DNA from: CBDCWQ01 sp965223435
GTDB lineage: Bacteria > Myxococcota > Kuafuiibacteriia > Kuafuiibacteriales > Kuafuiibacteriaceae
DNA: 64,000 bases
Direction: 5' to 3'
Assembly: GCA_965223435.1 (NCBI GenBank)
Contig: CBDCWQ010000017.1
Location: 248,001-312,000, forward strand
Positions 43,246 through 51,822 of the stretch are shown here, in pieces. The notes beneath the pieces are model-generated. The model had not been told where the DNA came from. It made no database searches and saw only the letters and a list, made by a program, of their open reading frames with translations. Position 1 is the first letter of the stretch. Each line of letters starts with the position of its first letter. The position numbers were made by a program, and so were the translations under genes.

Positions 43246-44700
43246 TCAGAAAAGTTCTTGTGCGGAGCCGCCGCTTGTTTCGGGCCAGTGGTGGCTCGGA
43301 CATCGCCCACCCGCGTGGCGGACACAAGGTTTCGGACCATCGATGGCTCGGACATCGCCCACCCCCGTGGCGGACACCAGGGCATCGATGATCTGGACGT
43401 AATCCACTGGTCCTCCGTCTCCTTGAGCGGTCAGCGGTCCTCCCTTCAGGGCGAAGTTCTGCTCATGGGGTCCTACCAAAATGTCTACACGCGCCTCTTC
43501 TGGGGCTGGCATGGGGGGGGATTCCAAAATGGGCCGCCCCTCAGAGTCATAGAAGTGGAACCGGCCTTCGTGGCTCTTGATCTGAAAACCATGCTCATGG
43601 ACAAAACGGTGGTGCCGAGCGCACAGCAAGATCAAGTTGTCTAGCTTGGTCTCGCCCCCGTGAGCCCAGTGCTGAACGTGATGGGCATCGAGGAAGCGAT
43701 TATGGGTACAACCCGGAAAAGTGCAGGTATTCTGGTCACGTACCTGAAGCGCTCGGCGAATGGCACTGGGCACCGTCCGCGTGCGACGGCCCACGCTCAG
43801 TACCGCGCCGTCTACGTCTTCAACCATTTCGACCACGCCTGCATCGCAAGAGAGCCGCTGGGCCGTCGGAGCCCGAACGGCGATGGGCCCTCCATTTTCG
43901 ATAAAGGCTCCATCTTCCCCGTGCCGTAGAACGCCTCTGCTTGCGTGCAGTATCACTTCATTCGGCGCCCCGCCGGACCTCTTCTTGGCGCCGTGCTCCA
44001 GGAAACTCTCCACCGCGATCATCAATCCGTCCGCCCGGTTCCTCCGGCTGGACGGGCCAGGCGTTTCCGCGGAAACATCGGGTGTCTTCACGAGGGCATC
44101 ATCTGTGGCGTCTTGCCCGGTAGCAACGGCGGCCAAAAGACGGGCCCCCTCCTCGGCGGGCAGTTGAATTGAAAACCGCATCATGCCGTCCGCCGTGACC
44201 GAGTGGGAGAAAAAGCGCTGGGTCTCGGCCTCTGTCACCGAACTCGGTGCTTCACTTCGAAGGACACTCCGAAAGCGGCGGCAAATCTGCTCGAGCTGAG
44301 ACGCGGTCGCGAACACGGCCATTTCCACAAGTGCGGCCTCGTTTTCGGGAGTGGCCACTCGAGTCAATGCCCGGACCTTGGAATAGCTGAGCTGACCAGC
44401 GGCAAAGGCGCCGTCAATCATGACAAGATTCCGAAGCGCCTTGGCCACCCGAAGCTTCTCTCTTGCAGCGCCCAGCTCGAGCCCAATGCGCCAAGATAAC
44501 CAATGTGCACAAGATACCGCGCCCTGAGCGTGCCATCCTCCCAAGGCGTCAAATTGCCCAATGGCATGGATCAAGCGGTGCTCCCTGAGAGCTTGGCCGG
44601 CTGCGATGGTCGCGATTTCTTCTTCCCATTCTTCTACCTTTTTTTGACGTGGTCTGCCTGGCGCATCCTGATTCACAGGACGACTGAATAGCCTGAACAA
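43246..44700 (-). CDS. DUF222/HNH endonuclease with frameshifted C-terminus
   Basis: 484 aa. The N-terminal DUF222-type helical region (ALGGWHAQGAVSCAHWLSWR, then KVRALTRVATPENEAALVEM) is followed near residue 335 by an HNH nuclease domain: CTFPGCTHNRFLDAHHVQHW and LDNLILLCARHHRFVHEHGF, with the paired Cys and catalytic His. Such genes are scattered in actinobacterial and myxobacterial genomes, often in many copies. The last about 40 residues are altered: a 52-bp tandem duplication (43293-43377) puts the second copy in a different frame, so the tail reads PCVRHAGGRCPSHHW. The original tail was probably the one read in the other frame (SATRVGDVRATTGPK onward). The nuclease core is intact. Confidence 0.88.
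   Translation of the reverse strand: MFRLFSRPVNQDAPGRPRQKKVEEWEEEIATIAAGQALREHRLIHAIGQFDALGGWHAQGAVSCAHWLSWRIGLELGAAREKLRVAKALRNLVMIDGAFAAGQLSYSKVRALTRVATPENEAALVEMAVFATASQLEQICRRFRSVLRSEAPSSVTEAETQRFFSHSVTADGMMRFSIQLPAEEGARLLAAVATGQDATDDALVKTPDVSAETPGPSSRRNRADGLMIAVESFLEHGAKKRSGGAPNEVILHASRGVLRHGEDGAFIENGGPIAVRAPTAQRLSCDAGVVEMVEDVDGAVLSVGRRTRTVPSAIRRALQVRDQNTCTFPGCTHNRFLDAHHVQHWAHGGETKLDNLILLCARHHRFVHEHGFQIKSHEGRFHFYDSEGRPILESPPMPAPEEARVDILVGPHEQNFALKGGPLTAQGDGGPVDYVQIIDALVSATGVGDVRAIDGPKPCVRHAGGRCPSHHWPETSGGSAQELF
43293..43377. repeat. Tandem duplication, two 33-bp copies with 52-bp period
   Basis: Copy 1 (43293-43325) and copy 2 (43345-43377) differ at a single base. The period of 52 is not a multiple of three, so the event shifts the reading frame of the HNH endonuclease gene in its last codons. 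Confidence 0.9.
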
Positions 44701-44958
44701 ACATTCAGTTTCAATCTAAATTTCCACCTTTTGCACCCAAAACCGTTCCCTTCATACACAAATCACTGCAAGCCCGTTGCTTGCCTGATGCTCGATTCGG
44801 GGGGACGCAGCGAAACAATCTACTTCAGCGTGACGAGATCTTGAGCGCCGACAAGTAAGGAGCTTCGGGCCGTGTCGTCGAAGCGTTTCAAATCACTCAT
44901 CCCTCGCCAGTGGGCCGGCCTCTCTCGCCTACGTCTTTCCTTCAAGACCTTCAGCCTG

Positions 44959-45004
44959 ACATTTGAAGGAGTTCCCCAGGGAGGTGGCCTGAGTCCGTTC
45001 TTGT
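44959..45004 (+). pseudogene. Reverse transcriptase remnant, 5' side of the IS66 insertion
   Basis: Plus-strand codons TFEGVPQGGGLSPFL match the conserved GxPQGG-x-(L/I)SP motif of group II intron-type reverse transcriptases. The match ends at the target duplication GTTCTTGT (44997-45004), where the IS66 element begins. Upstream sequence no longer resembles a reverse transcriptase, so the gene is decayed or truncated. Confidence 0.6.
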
Positions 45005-45024
45005 GTAAGCAGTGCATAGACGGG
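45005..45024. repeat. IS66 left terminal inverted repeat
   Basis: The 20-nt left end pairs with 48307-48326, 16 of 20 positions matching; both share GTAA-CAGTGCAT. The 8 bases just outside (44997-45004) are the target duplication. Confidence 0.9.
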
Positions 45025-45097
45025 CCCACGACAAGCCTGATGACCGGCGCCATATTTGCCTCGCACGGCGTGACCGCCGGCAAGGAGGCAGAGAGCA

Positions 45098-45517
45098 ATG
45101 AGAAAAGAATCATCACGTTATTCGGAGGGGCCAGCTCGCCGGTCCAAGGGTCGTCCAGATGTTGAAGACTATTTGCAAGCGCTGCGAGAACAGTTCGCGG
45201 CGTTTCGGAACACGCATCGTCCCCGGACGCGAATTCCAGACGAACTTCGAAGATCGGTCGTGCAAGCGATTCGACAGGGTGCAGGCCGGACAAAGGTCCG
45301 GCGTGTTTGTAGTGTGTCATCGCAGCAGCTCGATGTGTGGGAAAAGCAAGATGAAGAAGGGGCGCTTGATTCGAAGGGCGTTCAGAACGATGCGCGTATA
45401 TTCTCCTTGGACCGCAGCGACGAAATTCCGGTCGAGAAAGGAAGGACCGATCTGTTAGAGCTTCGACTCTACGGCTGGTCGGTTACGCTTCGACGGATCG
45501 ACGAACGGTTCGCGTAG
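45098..45517 (+). CDS. IS66 accessory protein (TnpA-like, helix-turn-helix)
   Basis: 139 aa with a strong ribosome site (AAGGAGG, 45082-45088) 9 nt before ATG. The middle part (IPDELRRSVVQAIRQGAG to SSQQLDVWEKQ) has the helix-turn-helix character of the first IS66 orf, and the C-terminal part (LLELRLYGWSVTLRRID) resembles the end of such proteins. It is divergent from well-known TnpA sequences and is identified mainly by position. Its stop is one base before the next start. Confidence 0.7.
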   Translation: MRKESSRYSEGPARRSKGRPDVEDYLQALREQFAAFRNTHRPRTRIPDELRRSVVQAIRQGAGRTKVRRVCSVSSQQLDVWEKQDEEGALDSKGVQNDARIFSLDRSDEIPVEKGRTDLLELRLYGWSVTLRRIDERFA

Positions 45518-45518
45518 T

Positions 45519-45926
45519 ATGATTCCGGTTACGATTCGTCGCGTCTTCATGGCGCAGCACCGGGTGGACTTTCGTAAGCAGATGAACGGTCTTCTCGGTG
45601 AATCCTATCGCCTAGGCGCAGATCCATATCTTGGCGACTGCGTACTGTTTGTGAAGAAAGACCATACACAGCTTCGAGCTATCGTGGGAGACAGCGTGGG
45701 CCTGTACTTGGTGAGTCGACGTTTTGAAGGAGGTCGCCTCCGCACTCTACTGCGTTTCGCGGAGGAGCCTTCACGAACATCAATATCGACGGCAGAGCTG
45801 TCGCTGCTTCTTGAGGGCGCGACTTTCACAGTTCACAAGCGTGCCCGCAGGTGCTTACCCAGCGAGAAGGAGCATTCGGCGTTCCAAAAAAAAGGCGTTG
45901 ACACGGAGATCCCGGCACGATCTTAA
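45519..45926 (+). CDS. IS66 TnpB-like accessory protein
   Basis: 135 aa. The family pattern is recognisable: a start of the type MIPVTIRRVFMAQHRVDFRK (compare IPxxxxVFLATxPVDMRK), then GLLGESYRLGADPYLGDCVL in place of the usual DPxSGHLFVF, and a second half LYLVSRRFEGGRLRTLL in place of WxKRLExGxF. It is needed with TnpA for transposition in known IS66 elements; its mechanism is not known. About 40 extra basic residues at the C-terminus are unusual. The next gene starts 7 nt later. Confidence 0.78.
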   Translation: MIPVTIRRVFMAQHRVDFRKQMNGLLGESYRLGADPYLGDCVLFVKKDHTQLRAIVGDSVGLYLVSRRFEGGRLRTLLRFAEEPSRTSISTAELSLLLEGATFTVHKRARRCLPSEKEHSAFQKKGVDTEIPARS

Positions 45927-45933
45927 GCTTGCG

Positions 45934-48027
45934 ATGGAGCTTGGTGACGTCGGCAAGCTCAGTGATGCTCAGCGTAAGGTGGCTATTGAGTGGCTTGGCC
46001 GCACCGTAGAGACAGCGCCTGCGCCCCTGCAACGGTTCCTGAGTACGGTTTTGAAGGATCTGATTTCGGGTTGCGGGTCCCAGAGAAAGTATAGCCGGTA
46101 TTCACGAGAGCTCGGGCGTGCGTTGGGAATCGTTCCGTCGAGTGAAAAACGTCCGAGCGGGGACCCTCTCAAGGGGGTCAAGTCGACGCCTAAGCCTGAT
46201 GCGTTGAGTAAACGGGAGCGGCTTTTGCAATTGCATGACCGTGCCGAGTCGTTGGCGGAACGCCACAAAGCACTCAGGAGAAAGCACATGTCCAATGCCA
46301 AGAAACTGAAGAAAAAATTGTCTAATCTCGCTGAAGAATGGCCAAGTACGGAAATCGTGAGCGCGTTAAAATCGGGCGTACCGGTCGAGGAGATCGAGCT
46401 TTCCGATGAAGAAAAGGCTGAATCGAAGTCCGAGGCCACTGCTCTCATCGAGCACTTAGAGGTCGGCGGCGAAGACGAGCCTGCGTTGAAATCGTCTACC
46501 GAAACGCTGATGAACACCAGCCTCGTGTCACCGAGTGTTGAACAACGCACCCTACCGGTTGAATTTCTGCCGAATGGCGATGCGGAGCGCGTAATAGACA
46601 CAATCAACGAGTCCCGGGTGCGCTACGATTTCTCTGTGGCGGTCACTCGGGTCGAACTCGAGATAGAGAAGAAGATCGTAGTTACAAAGAGCGGTGACCG
46701 TAAAGTCGTTTCTGCCTCAACGGCTGACATCGGTCCGCCGCGTTATGCCGTAACCTGGCAGGCACTGGCGACATTGGCTGTGATGATTGCCCAGTACGCA
46801 ACGCCTCTCAACCGACTTGCCCGAATGCTGACGACGAATGCGAAACGGTTCACGGCTGGAGGCCTGGGTCGCATGGCCCATTATATTGCTAAGCGTTTTG
46901 TTCCGATCTATTTGGAGCTCGCCAAACAACTTGCGGACTGCGAAATTCTGGCGGGCGACGACACTTCATGCCGCGTACTTGAGGTTTCATCGTACTTTTC
47001 GAAGCGAAAGGGCGGAAGGGGAACATCGCCTCCATGGGCAGGTTATCGCACAACAGAGGATGCCGAAAACAGTTATGCCGAATGCATGAAAGACAGGGAT
47101 AGAATTCTCGAACACAGAGCAGAGGGCGACCGAGCCGCTAAGCGCAGACCACTCACGGAGCCATCCCTTTGTGTTCTGGTCGGCCGGATGCTTGCGTTCG
47201 AATCGATGAAGCGCGACGGAAAAAATTCAAAAGAGGGACTGCATGTTACGGTCGCGACGGGTCGAACTGACCCTGAGCGCCCGGAAAGTATGATCACGTT
47301 CTACCGAACCCACTTCGGAAGTTTCGGAGACCTGCTGGCTATGCTTTTCGAAATAAGGAACCCCGATGCGCGTCAACTCACCGTACAAGCTGACCTCAGC
47401 AGCTCGAACTTCGTTAGAGAGAAGAAATTCACCGAAAACTTCGACATCGACTATGCTGGATGCTCTGCTCATGCCAGACGCCCCTTTGCTCAATACGAAG
47501 ATCACGACCCCACACACGCAGCCTATATGCTCCATCTTTTCAGGGAGCTCGCTTTGCACGAGCATTTGCTCGACCTTTACGGCCGCAATTACGATAATGT
47601 TTCCGCAGTAAGAAGCAATGATAGTCGGGAAGTCTGGGAACATATGAAGGTGCTCGCACAACAGATCGCAACCATTTGGTCCAAGGCGACACCCCTCGGG
47701 ACGGCTGCAAGGTACATCATCAAGCACTTTGAAAAACTTACCGCGTATCTTCGCAACCCAAGGCTCGAGGCAACGAACAACCTTCGAGAACGCCTCCTCC
47801 GAATCGAGAAACTGATTGAGAAAAGTTCCCTCTTTCGCAGGACGACAGAGGGACGCATTGTCCTTGATATACTACGCACTATTGTACAAACTTCGGTTGC
47901 GGCCAGAGTTCCGGTTCACGCGTACCTTGTTGATGTCATGAAAACGGATCCTGGGTTAGTTGCCAAGTATCCGGAACGTTATACACCCCTCGCTTGGAGT
48001 TGTCGCAAACCGAAAGAAACGTCGTAG
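45934..48027 (+). CDS. IS66 family DDE transposase (TnpC)
   Basis: 697 aa from ATG at 45934; a TTG at 45898 is an alternative. It is longer than typical IS66 transposases (about 500-540). An N-terminal region carries a basic coiled-coil-like segment (LQLHDRAESLAERHKALRRK) and an acidic stretch. The DDE core is visible: CEILAGDDTSCRVLE (first Asp, about 341), LTVQADLSSSN (second Asp, about 485), YAGCSAHARRPFAQYE (the CxAHARRxF signature) and LEATNNLRERLLR (with the catalytic Glu). All three acidic residues are present and the frame is intact, so it may be active. Its divergence from named IS66 elements suggests a separate subgroup. Confidence 0.88.
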   Translation: MELGDVGKLSDAQRKVAIEWLGRTVETAPAPLQRFLSTVLKDLISGCGSQRKYSRYSRELGRALGIVPSSEKRPSGDPLKGVKSTPKPDALSKRERLLQLHDRAESLAERHKALRRKHMSNAKKLKKKLSNLAEEWPSTEIVSALKSGVPVEEIELSDEEKAESKSEATALIEHLEVGGEDEPALKSSTETLMNTSLVSPSVEQRTLPVEFLPNGDAERVIDTINESRVRYDFSVAVTRVELEIEKKIVVTKSGDRKVVSASTADIGPPRYAVTWQALATLAVMIAQYATPLNRLARMLTTNAKRFTAGGLGRMAHYIAKRFVPIYLELAKQLADCEILAGDDTSCRVLEVSSYFSKRKGGRGTSPPWAGYRTTEDAENSYAECMKDRDRILEHRAEGDRAAKRRPLTEPSLCVLVGRMLAFESMKRDGKNSKEGLHVTVATGRTDPERPESMITFYRTHFGSFGDLLAMLFEIRNPDARQLTVQADLSSSNFVREKKFTENFDIDYAGCSAHARRPFAQYEDHDPTHAAYMLHLFRELALHEHLLDLYGRNYDNVSAVRSNDSREVWEHMKVLAQQIATIWSKATPLGTAARYIIKHFEKLTAYLRNPRLEATNNLRERLLRIEKLIEKSSLFRRTTEGRIVLDILRTIVQTSVAARVPVHAYLVDVMKTDPGLVAKYPERYTPLAWSCRKPKETS

Positions 48028-48306
48028 TCTCCCATCCTGAGCCGACCGAATCTTCGCAAAGCACCACGACCGGCAAACCACCGCCAGATCCACACGGCCT
48101 TGACCTCAGCCAGGCACAAAGTAGAAAACCGGGAATCCGCCGCGTGGACCGACTACACCCACTCAGGCTTGCAAACCTGGCCTCGCGCAACCCATCTGAG
48201 CCCAGCTACCCAGGCATCTCGTCGCTCCACATGCACCTTCGAAGCCGGTAGACTGTTGGGTCTCAGATGGCGCCGGAGCCCATCGCGCTAAGAGTTTTCG
48301 AGGATG

Positions 48307-48326
48307 CCTCTCAATGCACTGGTTAC
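48307..48326. repeat. IS66 right terminal inverted repeat
   Basis: Reverse complement begins GTAACCAGTGCATTGAGAGG and matches the left end at 16 of 20 bases. The target duplication GTTCTTGT follows at 48327-48334. Confidence 0.9.
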
Positions 48327-48334
48327 GTTCTTGT

Positions 48335-48561
48335 CGAACGGTGTACTTGCACTACGTCCTAGATAGATGGGTGGACGTTTGGCGCCGAAGCGAGGTCGAG
48401 GTGAGGTCATTATCGTAAGACACGCTGATGACTTCGCGCTGGGTTTCCAATTCCGGGAGGATGCCGAACGTTTTCTAACCGAGAGGCTCTCCTGCCGCAT
48501 CGTGGATACGGCTCATGCTGTCTTGTTTTCACTGAGCGAGAGCCCAAACTTGTCCGCCTAG
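48335..48561 (+). pseudogene. Reverse transcriptase remnant, 3' side of the IS66 insertion
   Basis: Two plus-strand frames carry consecutive pieces of a group II intron-type reverse transcriptase. VYLHYVLDRWVDVW starts at 48341. After a frame change near 48385, GEVIIVRHADDFALGFQ continues into FREDAERFLTERL. The catalytic YADD box reads HADD. Joined to the fragment at 44959-45004 (one copy of GTTCTTGT), the motif order GVPQGG..SPFLSN..VYLHYVLDRW is correct, with one extra base at AACGGTG. The gene therefore has at least two frameshifts besides the insertion and is dead. Confidence 0.75.
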
Positions 48562-48574
48562 GCTAAAGCGAAGG

Positions 48575-48964
48575 TTAGGGAACATGGATAGAATCGACCA
48601 AGATACGGTAGCTGCCGTCTTTGTTCTCAAAGACCCGGACACTCAGCACGAGATCGCTCCTGCCAGACTCCTCGGTCCAAAGGTCAACGAGAACATCCCA
48701 GTGCGTTCCCATCCATTGTGCAACCGAACTGCTCCAGCTTTCATTGGGGAGTTCGGCGAGCGTCTCACCGTAGTCCGCAATGTAGTCCCGGATCTGCTTC
48801 TGGGTCGTCGAGGCGACAGGGGTTACCGTTCCCATTCCGACGAGACCGAAGTCTCCGTTGCGAAATGCTCGCACGATTCGACAAAGAGTTGGACGCAAAT
48901 GGCTGGCAACGGGGTGCGCGGCATTTTCATCCTTAACCGCACGTTGAGTGTATCGAGAGTTCAT
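48575..48964 (-). CDS. DUF7668-like protein
   Basis: 129 aa. The C-terminal 90 residues have the pattern seen in DUF7668 proteins: IRDYIADYGETLAELPNESW, SVAQWMGTHWDVLVDLWTEE, GRSDLVLSVRVFE and a final VDSIHVP. Function unknown; soluble, probably cytoplasmic. Its ATG overlaps by 4 nt (ATGA) the stop of a disrupted upstream frame on the same strand, which suggests a former two-gene unit. Confidence 0.7.
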   Translation of the reverse strand: MNSRYTQRAVKDENAAHPVASHLRPTLCRIVRAFRNGDFGLVGMGTVTPVASTTQKQIRDYIADYGETLAELPNESWSSSVAQWMGTHWDVLVDLWTEESGRSDLVLSVRVFENKDGSYRILVDSIHVP

Positions 48965-49486
48965 GGGGTTAGTCCGAGGAATGGAAGTTCCAGATGGCAG
49001 TCGACGCAGACTTCCGCGTGATTGGCGTCATCGGTTTTTTTCTCATCCGCATGGCGCTTCTCATGCTGGCCGCGTGAGTTTGTCTTGTCAACCTCGGTGC
49101 CGGCTTTGTCGGCCTACGCTTTTCGCTTCGTCGCTCCCTTTTTCGGTGTCCACACCCTCGCTGAGCAGCCACGCACCAATCGAAACGGGCTCGGCGTTAT
49201 CCGTGTCCAGAAGAACAAGGATTTGCCTCACGTTGCGGCCATTCCTGAACTCATCGGCGATGGCGTTTAGACGCGAACCGTCGTTGTCAGGGCCCTTCTT
49301 TTTGGGGATGCTATCACCGGTATTCGCCCCAAAGTCCGAGTTCTTCATCGTTGGAAGCGGTTTCTTGCCGAGACTTTACGGCTTTGAGTCCTTTGACGGC
49401 CGTGCCCGCGACTTTTCCTGCTCCGGTTTTGAAGTGACCTTATGTGGCTGGTTTTGAGTGATCCCCAAGGGCCCGAAAATCCTCAT
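48961..49486 (-). pseudogene. Disrupted gene upstream of DUF7668, in-frame stop and frameshift
   Basis: On the minus strand one frame runs from ATG at 49486 (MRIFGPLGITQNQPHK) to a TAA at 49376-49378. It continues open through ATG at 49348 (MKNSDFGANTGDSIPKKK) to a TGA at 49088-49090. The other frame then continues with coding character (DKAGTEVDKTNSRGQHEKRH, then EVCVDCHLELPF) to a stop that overlaps the DUF7668 start as ATGA. It could be one gene with a nonsense and a frameshift mutation, or two or three short genes. The CVDCH resembles a CxxCH motif. No family recognised. Confidence 0.4.
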
Positions 49487-49865
49487 AGCTGAGTCTTCGT
49501 ATCCGCAAAACACATCGAGCGGGCTCGCAAATCATCAGAATCGTTCATACGGTCCACACGCTTGTGCTGCGCGACGCGATCGAGGAACCCTCGCGAAGCT
49601 TGCGGTGCTCGGAAACGTTGGCGAAACAAATGGACTGACGATCAGAGACAACGATAGGTTTACCTGTCTCGCAGGGCTCGACGGGGGGACTTGAACGTCA
49701 CAACCTTCGGTCTTGTCGCCTTCTAAGGGGGGAGAGGGAGTAGGTGAAGATGCGGGTGTGTGCGTCACGACGCAGTTGTTCACACCAGGTATACCATTTC
49801 CGAGCGACATGGTCGTGCCGGCTGAATAGAAATTGGACAACAACTTCGGTAGTTTTCGGTTGCTG
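49487..49865. other. Intergenic stretch without a convincing gene
   Basis: About 380 bases with several short overlapping minus-strand frames, none with a ribosome site or known domain. The promoter of the OmpA-type porin gene must lie here, but no clear -35/-10 pair is seen. Confidence 0.4.
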
Positions 49866-51815
49866 ATGTTTCACTTCGCGTCCTTGACTTCTTCGATTCT
49901 CAGGCAACGTTTTGTGATCGGTACGGCTTTGGTCGCTTTTTGCTTCCTGGGTTCGGGTTCGAGCAGGACGTGGGCTCAGAGCACAGATCCACAGGTCTAC
50001 TCTGTCGAGCGATTTCGACTTTCCTTGGGTCAGGAGGGACTTCTTGGTGTCGAGTGGGCCGGTGTCCCGAGCCACGGGTCTTGGGATTTGGCCCTATGGG
50101 TGGGTTACGCAAAAAACCCCCTGGTTGTCTTCGAAAATAGAGACGGAACCAGGGAACGGGTGGGGGCATTCGTTAAGCATCGACTCGGCGGAAGCCTGGT
50201 GGGCGCGCTTGCGCTCTTTGACTGGCTTCAAGTTGGGCTCGATGTCCCGATTGTCCTACACCAGTCACGTCCATTATCGGTTGCTGGCGTCGCGGGTGGT
50301 CTGTCTTCGATTGGTTCCATTGGTATCGGTTCCATTCATGTTGTTCCCAAACTGAGAATTCTGACTGAAGAGGATCATGGCCTGAGTGTCGCGCTTTTGT
50401 TCAGCTTAGGGCTCCCAAGTGGGTCTAAGAATAGCTATTTTGGCGACAAAAAGCTGGGTGTTCGACCAGAACTGGCTCTATCGAAAACGTTTAGTGCACT
50501 TCGGGTCGGCGCCAATTTCGGCTACCACGTACGTCCTCAAATTGAATTCTTAGGGCTCTCTGTGGACGACGAAATCTTTGCCGAGTTTGGGGCTGGATAT
50601 TCGTTTACGTATAGCGGGGGAACGCCAGCGTCGTTCGACTTTAGCCTCGCGACCAGTATTGCAGCAAAGTCGGCTCTTAGGCATAGCAATCAGTCCTACG
50701 CAGAACTTCTCGCTGGATATCAACAACGGGTCTTAGGCTTTTTGAGTCTATTCGTTGCCGGGGGGCTTGGGCTTACGCCGGGGCATGGGACCCCCGCGTG
50801 GCGTATTCTCACGGGGGTTAGGCTGTCGAGTCGCGTCGATGACATGGATGGGGATGGCATCGATGACGACAAAGATGCTTGTCCAGGGGAACCTGAAGAC
50901 AAAGATCGGTTTGAAGACGAAGATGGTTGCCCAGACCCGGACAATGATAAGGACCAGGTCCCCGATGTTACGGATGCGGCTCCGAACATGGCTGAAGACC
51001 GAGATGGATTTGAAGATGAGGATGGTGCTCCCGACCTTGACAATGACCAAGACGGCATACCTGACAGCAAGGATGGTGCACCGAATGAGCCTGAGGATCG
51101 AGATCAATTCGAGGACCAGGACGGAGTTCCTGACCCCGATAATGATCGCGACGAGGTTCTAGACGCAAACGACAAGTGCCCGAATGAGGCTGGGTCGCCA
51201 GATAACGATGGGTGCCCCGTGACCGACCGAGATAATGACGGGGTGCCCAATCAAGAAGACCAGTGCCCAGATGACCCTGGCGACAAAAACAATGATGGCT
51301 GTCCCGATCGAGATGGCGACGGAGTGGTCGATCGCTTCGACAATTGCCCAGATGAAGCGGGTAGTCCTGCCAATCAAGGTTGCCGTGTGCGTCAGTTGGT
51401 CAAGATTGCTGCGAAAAAAATCGAAATTTTGGACCGGGTCTATTTCGCCTCCGGAAGTGCTCGCATCAGAAGAGTTTCTTTTCGTCTCTTGAAGAATGTG
51501 GCGCAGGTTGTACAGGCCCATTCAGAAATCAAACTTATTCGAATCGAGGGCCACACCGACAACCAGGGTCGTGCCTCGAAAAACCAGAAGCTGTCCCGAA
51601 GAAGAGCGGAGGCCGTACGGGGCTATTTGATTCGCCGCGGTGTCTCACCGGATCGGCTAGAAGCCGTTGGATTTGGTGAGAAACGACCCATTGCAGACAA
51701 TGCCCAAGCTAGAGGGCGGGCAGAGAATCGGCGTGTGGAGTTCATCATTTCGGACAAACCATCTTCATCAGGCACAGAACCCGCCCAAAGGACGCTGGAT
51801 GACGATTTCGAATAA
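49866..51815 (+). CDS. OmpA-family protein with beta-barrel and TSP3 calcium repeats
   Basis: 649 aa from ATG at 49866; a TTG at 49833 is possible. A signal peptide (FVIGTALVAFCFLGSGSS) precedes an N-terminal barrel of about 290 residues with alternating strands. About 150 residues of thrombospondin-type-3 repeats follow (DMDGDGIDDDKDACPGEPED, CPDPDNDKDQVPD, CPDRDGDGVVDRFDNCPDEA). A C-terminal OmpA domain ends the protein: KIEILDRVYFASGSARIR, IRIEGHTDNQGRASKNQ, LSRRRAEAVRGYLIRRGV and GRAENRRVEFII. It spans the outer membrane, with the OmpA domain binding peptidoglycan. The next gene starts 7 nt after its stop, so both are one transcript. Confidence 0.92.
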   Translation: MFHFASLTSSILRQRFVIGTALVAFCFLGSGSSRTWAQSTDPQVYSVERFRLSLGQEGLLGVEWAGVPSHGSWDLALWVGYAKNPLVVFENRDGTRERVGAFVKHRLGGSLVGALALFDWLQVGLDVPIVLHQSRPLSVAGVAGGLSSIGSIGIGSIHVVPKLRILTEEDHGLSVALLFSLGLPSGSKNSYFGDKKLGVRPELALSKTFSALRVGANFGYHVRPQIEFLGLSVDDEIFAEFGAGYSFTYSGGTPASFDFSLATSIAAKSALRHSNQSYAELLAGYQQRVLGFLSLFVAGGLGLTPGHGTPAWRILTGVRLSSRVDDMDGDGIDDDKDACPGEPEDKDRFEDEDGCPDPDNDKDQVPDVTDAAPNMAEDRDGFEDEDGAPDLDNDQDGIPDSKDGAPNEPEDRDQFEDQDGVPDPDNDRDEVLDANDKCPNEAGSPDNDGCPVTDRDNDGVPNQEDQCPDDPGDKNNDGCPDRDGDGVVDRFDNCPDEAGSPANQGCRVRQLVKIAAKKIEILDRVYFASGSARIRRVSFRLLKNVAQVVQAHSEIKLIRIEGHTDNQGRASKNQKLSRRRAEAVRGYLIRRGVSPDRLEAVGFGEKRPIADNAQARGRAENRRVEFIISDKPSSSGTEPAQRTLDDDFE

Positions 51816-51822
51816 GAGACCA

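Larger units (their letters stand above)
45005..48326 (+). mobile_element. Complete IS66-type insertion sequence, 3322 bp
   Basis: Bounded by inverted repeats that start GTAAGC (left) and GTAACC (right, on the minus strand), the terminal form of IS66-family elements. It is flanked by an 8-bp target duplication, GTTCTTGT, at 44997-45004 and 48327-48334. It carries three plus-strand genes in the IS66 order: a small helix-turn-helix protein, a TnpB-like protein and a large transposase. The last 280 bp (48028-48306) hold no supported gene. The element split a reverse-transcriptase gene. Confidence 0.93.

Noticed and set aside
44820..45320. 166-codon minus-strand frame across the IS66 left end
   Set aside because: It spans the element boundary and opposes the accessory gene with its strong ribosome site; no domain is seen.
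44959..48561. Possible retron, diversity-generating retroelement or defence reverse transcriptase
   Set aside because: Only motif fragments remain, with frameshifts and HADD in place of YADD; the motif context (VYLHYVLDxW) is that of group II intron maturases. No template/variable repeat or msr-msd structure was seen.
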